Assembly: GCA_963969495.1 (NCBI GenBank) | Contig: OZ018326.1 | Span: forward strand, 156,118,900 to 156,182,899 | DNA length: 64,000 nucleotides | Direction of reading: 5' to 3' | From: Ceratothoa steindachneri | Lineage: Eukaryota; Arthropoda; Malacostraca; Isopoda; Cymothoidae | In this document: in pieces, positions 59,260-64,000 of the stretch | Layout of the letters: each line of letters opens with the position of its first letter | How positions within the stretch are numbered: position 1 is the stretch's first letter | The notes under the pieces: model-generated | What the model saw: only the letters and a program-made list of their open reading frames with translations | Database searches by the model: none | What the model was told of the DNA's origin: nothing | Made by a program: the position numbers and the translations under genes

Positions 59260-60568
59260 GGCAATCTAGAGTGCATTTGGATGGGTGAATTTTGCAGTGC
59301 CCGCTTCTCACCTCCCCCAGCAGGAGCCCCCAGGCCAGATGGGCTGGCCTCTGCAAAGTCCTTCGCCGAGATAGTGAAAGTCCCAGCAGTCGTGGGGGCA
59401 TCGGCCGGTGGAGGAGATCCCTATCCTCCTCGTGCTGTCTTAGCAGCCTGACCCTTCTGGCGAGGGCCTCACACAGGAGCAGACTCAGGTGTGGTGTTTG
59501 ATGCCAAGCCCGAATCTGCCCCCATAGAAGGCCCCACCTTCTGAGGCTGGGCTGCATCAGGGAGCATGTCTATCTCAGGGGTGCACTATTCCCCCCCCCC
59601 TAGGACATCACAGGTCATGTCTGTCTCGTCCATGTTCTTTGGGGGGCATAGGCCTTCACCCCCGCTAGATTTAATATTTGAGCCAGCAGGTCTTTAGAGG
59701 GAAGCGGCAGATGGGGCCTTTCTTCCCTCTCCCCCCTAAGGGGGTTTGCCCTACCAAGCCGCTTAAACGGGGAGCGGCCGGTTATGGGCTGCCTGCTGGC
59801 TTTCCTGGCAGTCCCCTGTGAAAACAAAGGCAGGACTGCCAGATTTGAGCTGGAGTCTCCAAGGAAGGCGGTGAGGGGGAACCCCCTGCACTCGTAGGCA
59901 CTCGAGAGGAGTAAGCCTCCTCTTTGGTTGAAGAGTTATTGGAGGTTCCCCTGGGAAGCCACGGGGAGATGCCTGAGGGTGGCTCAGTTGTTCTTAAAGG
60001 GGAAATGGGGAGATGTATATTTTTTTTTTAAGTTTTCAGCCATGGGCATGGTGACCCCTTTTTTTTCTAGGATGCAAATGCTAATCACCCCCCGCAGTGG
60101 CCCGCTCTGCAAAGGGTGAGTACAGACCTGGCAGAGCCATGTGCCGCCATTTCGGACCACCCCTCCCGCCTGGTGGCCTGGCTGCTCCACCTTGGATGTG
60201 GCGTAAAATGGATAGTGTTTGAAAATAGAAAGGAAGAGGAGGTGAGGAAGATGTGGGTGGGGATAAAGCAGGTTATTAAAAAGCCCACTATCCCAAAATG
60301 GAGCTCAGGGGTGAGGGATCATTGTCCCCTCCCTCCTCAGCCCCGATCAGGGATAGTTGGCTGAAAAGAAGGTCAGCATCTACCCTGTAAAATTAGAGGC
60401 TGACCAGAGAAAGTTGTGGAAAAGGTTGTATGAAAAGCAAGGAAACAGGGGGGGGGGGAAACACAAGTGTTCTGAAGGAAGGAGAAGAGGCTAAGCTGGG
60501 GTCAGATGGGGTGCTGAGTCCCGTCAGCACGGCGGCCAGGATGGCAAATCGCCGCACCCCTTACGGGG
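59260..60568 (-). mobile_element. Family A copy A11, 5'UTR and ORF1 N-terminus
   Basis: Minus strand, starting at the 5' terminus CCCCGTAAGGGG (60557-60568). The 5'UTR, a partly kept pre-ORF1 hairpin (near 60090-60120) and the Pro/Ser-rich ORF1 start follow (SRQPITGRSPFKRLGRANPL near 59730-59790), to the A1-equivalent of about 3640. The remaining ~5.6 kb is absent. Decayed. Confidence 0.7.
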
Positions 60569-61066
60569 TCATGAAGAGGGCAGTGGTTTGGACTGTTTAT
60601 ATCTTCAGTGATTTAGGTTAGATATTGATGGTGCTCACAGTATCAATGCATAATTTAGGGTGGTGTGGATAAACTGCCTGTATGTTCGTCTGAAGTTGCT
60701 GTCCACAATTATTCTGATGGGGTTGAGTTTGAATATGGCCTATGTTTCTACTGTATTGAGTGAAGGATCTGTGTTGGTCTAGGTTAGTACCTGTAATGTG
60801 AAGTTCTGGTTGAGTGGGAGATTAGCCATGGAGAATGATGCATGGATGGTGGTCTAACTCAGTTGTCAGGGGTAAGGAGGGTAATTTGATTTTTTTAGGG
60901 GGGGGGGGACATTGTTTAATGTGAACCAGTTTTGAAGGTAGCGTAGTTAGGGGTTCTGGAGGCTGTGGATTATCACTGTTTAATCTTAAGTTTTGAAAGG
61001 TAGTTTAGGTTTCTGGAGTCTGTGCATTAGATTGGGATGTGATGAATAGGTGACCTGCACAGTTGT
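60569..61066. other. PSIP1 intron, unassigned
   Basis: T/G-rich sequence. It may be the 3' continuation of family E (minus strand), but no motif is readable. Confidence 0.4.
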
Positions 61067-61440
61067 TTAACTGAACTGATTGAGTAGTGGTGAGAGGTAC
61101 ATGATGCATGAAAAGTTAAAGAGCCCTGTTTGTTTGTTTTTTGTAGTAGGGTTTGTTCTAAAGCCAAGTTGGGTGTGTGAAAAAAGTATTAGTTTCATTC
61201 TAATGAAGATATTTTTTTTTAGATGGTTGTGAAGAGTGAGATGGGTCTGTATGAGTTGGGGTTGTTTGGTTTGAAGATAGAACAATATATTTCTAGATAA
61301 GGAGGGAAGATGATGATGGGTAACAAGGAGTGGTTGAAGATGCCTGAAAGTCCAGATGTGGCTATGGGGCAAAATGCTTCAATGGTTGTTGATGTGATCT
61401 GGGCCTTCATCTTGTGAGATGCAAAGGTGAGTATGGTGGT
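61067..61440 (-). mobile_element. RT fragment of another LINE (family E)
   Basis: Minus-strand broken frames read LSGIFNHSLLP, IFPPYLEIYCSIFKPNNPNS, YRPISLFTTI and, further on, HTQLGFRTNPTTKNKQTGLF. These match the RT N-terminal blocks 'IFNHSL...FP..LK.A.V.PI.K...P..YRPISLL' and 'QFGFR..HST..Q' of Jockey/CR1-type elements. Sense to the PSIP1-like gene. No other part was found. Confidence 0.55.
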
Positions 61441-62118
61441 TGAAGGGGGTCTTTCATTGAATAAATGTCATAATTGAACCAACAAATTTATAAGGAAATC
61501 TAAGGGCTGTTTTCCAATTCTATCTCCTTTCTTTTGCATTCTATGGCACTGAAACAATGTGATGCATAACAATGCATTTTCAATGGGCATCTTGATAAAG
61601 ACAATAATAATAAAGCTCTTCTAAACATTGACTCAACTTTTAATCTTGTGTATTAGTAGTAGCATTTTAACCACCATGTCCAAAGAGTGGGGATAGGTAT
61701 ATTGCACATGTTAAGTCAACAGGAAGTTCCTTTCAACACAGAGGCTGCATACAAAGTCTGATCACCCCCAAGGAGTCAGCATGGTAATTCCCAGGGTCTA
61801 TTCTTCCCAGTTTCACTGTTCTCACCTTTTCAACACATAACTCATGTAGACAGGAACAGCCACAGAAACATACCAAAAGCATATATTTGTGCCATGGATC
61901 ACCTCTATTTTACCCTACTCACATGACAACCAGATGATTCCTGCAAATTACCACGAGGAATTAGCTGCTAGTTCCCTTTTCAGTTCTTCCTTCTATAGCA
62001 CTCAGCACATCCATTACAAATAGGAACTGCCAGTTTATTTTTTTTAATTTATTCCAATCATTTAGATGACAAATAGGCTGAAAATAAATTGGGTATTTTA
62101 TCTAGAAAATAGCAATAC
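61441..62118. other. PSIP1 intron, unassigned
   Basis: Sequence between the family E fragment and the exon at 62119. Nothing recognised. Confidence 0.5.
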
Positions 62119-62218
62119 CTTCTTGGTCAGTTAACTTCTGTCCTTCATCAGCAAACTTTTTAGGCTTAATAACCCTGCCACTTCGACTGATCTGTGGGGT
62201 TTCTGGGGTGTCCATAAC
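62119..62218 (-). CDS. PSIP1: PSIP1/LEDGF-like protein, basic linker exon
   Basis: This 100-nt exon lies between TTCTCCCCTAG and GAAG|GTATTG. It reads VMDTPETPQISRSGRVIKPK then KFADEGQKLTDQE. The RSGRVIKPKK segment is basic and suited to DNA or nuclear contact. Phase 0 in and 1 out; the carried G joins GT of the exon at 50024 to make Gly. Confidence 0.8.
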
Positions 62219-63479
62219 CTAGGGGAGAAAGTAAATAGACAAGGATTTTAGAAATTAATTTTTGTGAGAGCCAACTTGATAATAAGAGACCTAAAACCCC
62301 ATCAGTAGTTTTATGTGCCCTATACCCATAACCCATTGAAAAAAAAAGAAGCCCAAGTAAATAATATTTTTAAAATTTTAAAAGGCCGGGAAAATATTTA
62401 TATTGAAAACATATTTAAAATTTAAAAAAAAAACTATTCCTGGATTCATGATTAGAACTCATTTATTTATATAACTTATTAGGCATCTGTCATACTTACA
62501 GGCCACCTTAAAAATGTATATAGACATTTTGAATCAAACTTTCAAAATACTAAAATTAAAATGGTAGCTCTTAACTTCTTTTTTTTTAATTCTAAGGGAT
62601 AGTAATTTTATGCCAATTGCTTAATTATTTTCCATAAAATATGTGTTTGATGCCTAGCTGATTTTGAACATTGAAATCAAAGTTTTAGCTTGATATGATA
62701 GGATTTTCGTTTTTTCCTATTTTTTGTAGTAATACCTACAGCATTAAATGGAGTTGGAACCCTTAAAATTATAAGGAGTCCGAGCCATTCTTTTATAAAA
62801 ATTGAGGAGTCTGAATTGGAGTTGGAGTCAAACTTCCGGTATACCAACTCCCCAGCCCTGCTTGGAACAGTGCCTATTATCAAGAAGTTATCCTTAAAGA
62901 AAATGTTATTCCATTTCTTTCAAACCCACAAAATGTTATAGATACTTCTGAAGTTTTCAATCTTCGCGATAACCAGATTAATCTGGAATAAACTTTTTTA
63001 ATACCATGCAATAGCCAGTAAATTCCCCCTGCTTTGAATGAACTTGGGTGCAATTAAGTTTAAATTAAAAACAAAATGCTACAAAGTGGTGGTCCTGCAG
63101 AGATATTGCCGGCATATTCTTCATCACCATAAAAAAATCTTTCTTCGGGAAATGAAATATAATACCCTAGTATTTGAACCAACTTCGCATGTCTTATAAA
63201 CATTTCTACGCGGTACATGAAGAAAATGGTGTAGATATCAATAATAAATTCAGTTAATTTTGTTTTGTTTTTATTGTTCAACATAAATCTCATTTCATAT
63301 AAAGTTCTACTCTGTGGCCTATACATTCCAAAACATCCAACCCCGTTGAACAAAAGATTATCCACAATAATGTCTAAACACAAGAAGTATATGAGTAATA
63401 AAGTAGTTGTTAGAGATGTTGACACAAAGTTAAAATTTCCCAAAACATCAGAAATAAGTGTCTGAATTTAAATACTTAC
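62219..63479. other. PSIP1 intron (1.26 kb)
   Basis: AT-rich. The minus-strand ORF at 63060-63443 looks accidental (Phe/Ile/Tyr-rich, no motif). Confidence 0.5.
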
Positions 63480-63556
63480 TAATTTTGTTTTTTTGGCAGT
63501 GGAATGATCAGCAATGTCCGACTCTCTTCTCTTTCGTTTTTTGCCTCTGGCTGTCT
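63480..63556 (-). CDS. PSIP1: PSIP1/LEDGF-like protein, NLS exon (most upstream in window)
   Basis: This 77-nt exon follows TGCACAACAG and ends TTA|GTAAGT in phase 0. It encodes TARGKKRKRRESDIADHSTA then KKTKL. GKKRKRRESD is a strong monopartite NLS like the one in LEDGF. One base must be carried from an exon beyond base 64000. The ten coding exons total 986 nt plus that base, i.e. 329 codons. The N-terminal PWWP domain is expected upstream and is not in the window. Confidence 0.75.
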
Positions 63557-64000
63557 CTGTTGTGCATAAAGAAAATATAAGCAGGGGTTTTTTTTTCTTT
63601 AGTGGAAAAAACATTGATATTAATTCTATTAAAATAATAAAATGACAGACAGCCAATATAGGTGCATAGTGAAAATGAACAGAAAAAAAATTGGTGTACA
63701 GTTAAGGGTGAAATAAGAAATTGGAAATAACTGAAAATTAATCAACACTATGAACTACATGGTAAGGTAAATAACACCATGTCGCAAAAGATATTATTCA
63801 GGGGGATTTTTGGCATCATTTATAAATGAGAATGAATTTTAAAAAAAAGAATTTAAGAATCTACTAAGGTTCAGTTGGTATACAACAGTAAAATCAAGTC
63901 ATTTACCTTTTCATTTGCTTAAGAGTTAACATTCAATCAAGAATGAATTGGAATTGACTTAGAAAGATGAAAATGAGAAGAGGGAGAGAAGGAAAAGAAA

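Noticed and set aside
63060..63443. 127-residue minus-strand ORF
   Set aside because: Hydrophobic AT-rich translation with no domain, inside an intron of the PSIP1-like gene.

Overview
The window is eukaryotic, intron-rich and full of non-LTR retrotransposons. It carries the 3' parts of two conserved animal genes that face each other tail to tail. The gene families, the (TA)n tracts, and the mix of I-like, RTE-like, CR1/L2-like and hAT-like repeats suggest an invertebrate, most likely an arthropod such as a crustacean or chelicerate. The species cannot be named from this sequence.

Gene 1 (+ strand, 2..37525) is the C-terminal part of a CEP350-like centrosomal protein. Eight exons with GT-AG borders and compatible phases sum to 4473 nt (1490 codons plus stop). 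The introns are 15.7, 0.6, 1.4, 0.6, 0.2, 4.1 and 10.4 kb, and the three large ones are packed with retrotransposons. Gene 2 (- strand, 63556 down to 38910) is the C-terminal part of a PSIP1/LEDGF-like chromatin protein. Ten exons encode a basic NLS, an AT-hook and an integrase-binding domain (IBD). Its 5' half, where the PWWP domain is expected, lies beyond base 64000. Candidate poly(A) signals of the two genes are about 0.5 kb apart (38015 and 38528/38604).

The main mobile element is an I-like LINE, called family A here. One nearly intact copy (2317-9260, 13-bp target duplication) sits inside an older RTE-like LINE in the first CEP350 intron. It has a CCHC-finger ORF1 and an EN-RT-RNase H ORF2, damaged only by a 38-nt deletion in ORF1, a 1-nt deletion in ORF2 and loss of the ORF2 stop. 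Its ends have conserved RNA-like structure: a GNRA-type hairpin at the 5' terminus, a perfect 13-bp hairpin before ORF1, and two hairpins at the 3' terminus. About ten further fragments of family A follow, some chimeric. A related family B lies at about 29.3-34.3 kb.

The 12-kb PSIP1 intron (50.0-62.1 kb) holds 5'-end fragments of family A and a CR1/L2-like element (about 53.8-58.64 kb) with an SGNH-type ORF1. That element contains an inverted insertion of its own 3' end with a target duplication. Two hAT-like non-autonomous DNA elements (36067-36451 and 42834-43662) and a foldback element (about 49085-49268) were also found.

All assignments come from reading the sequence and from family knowledge; no database search was run.
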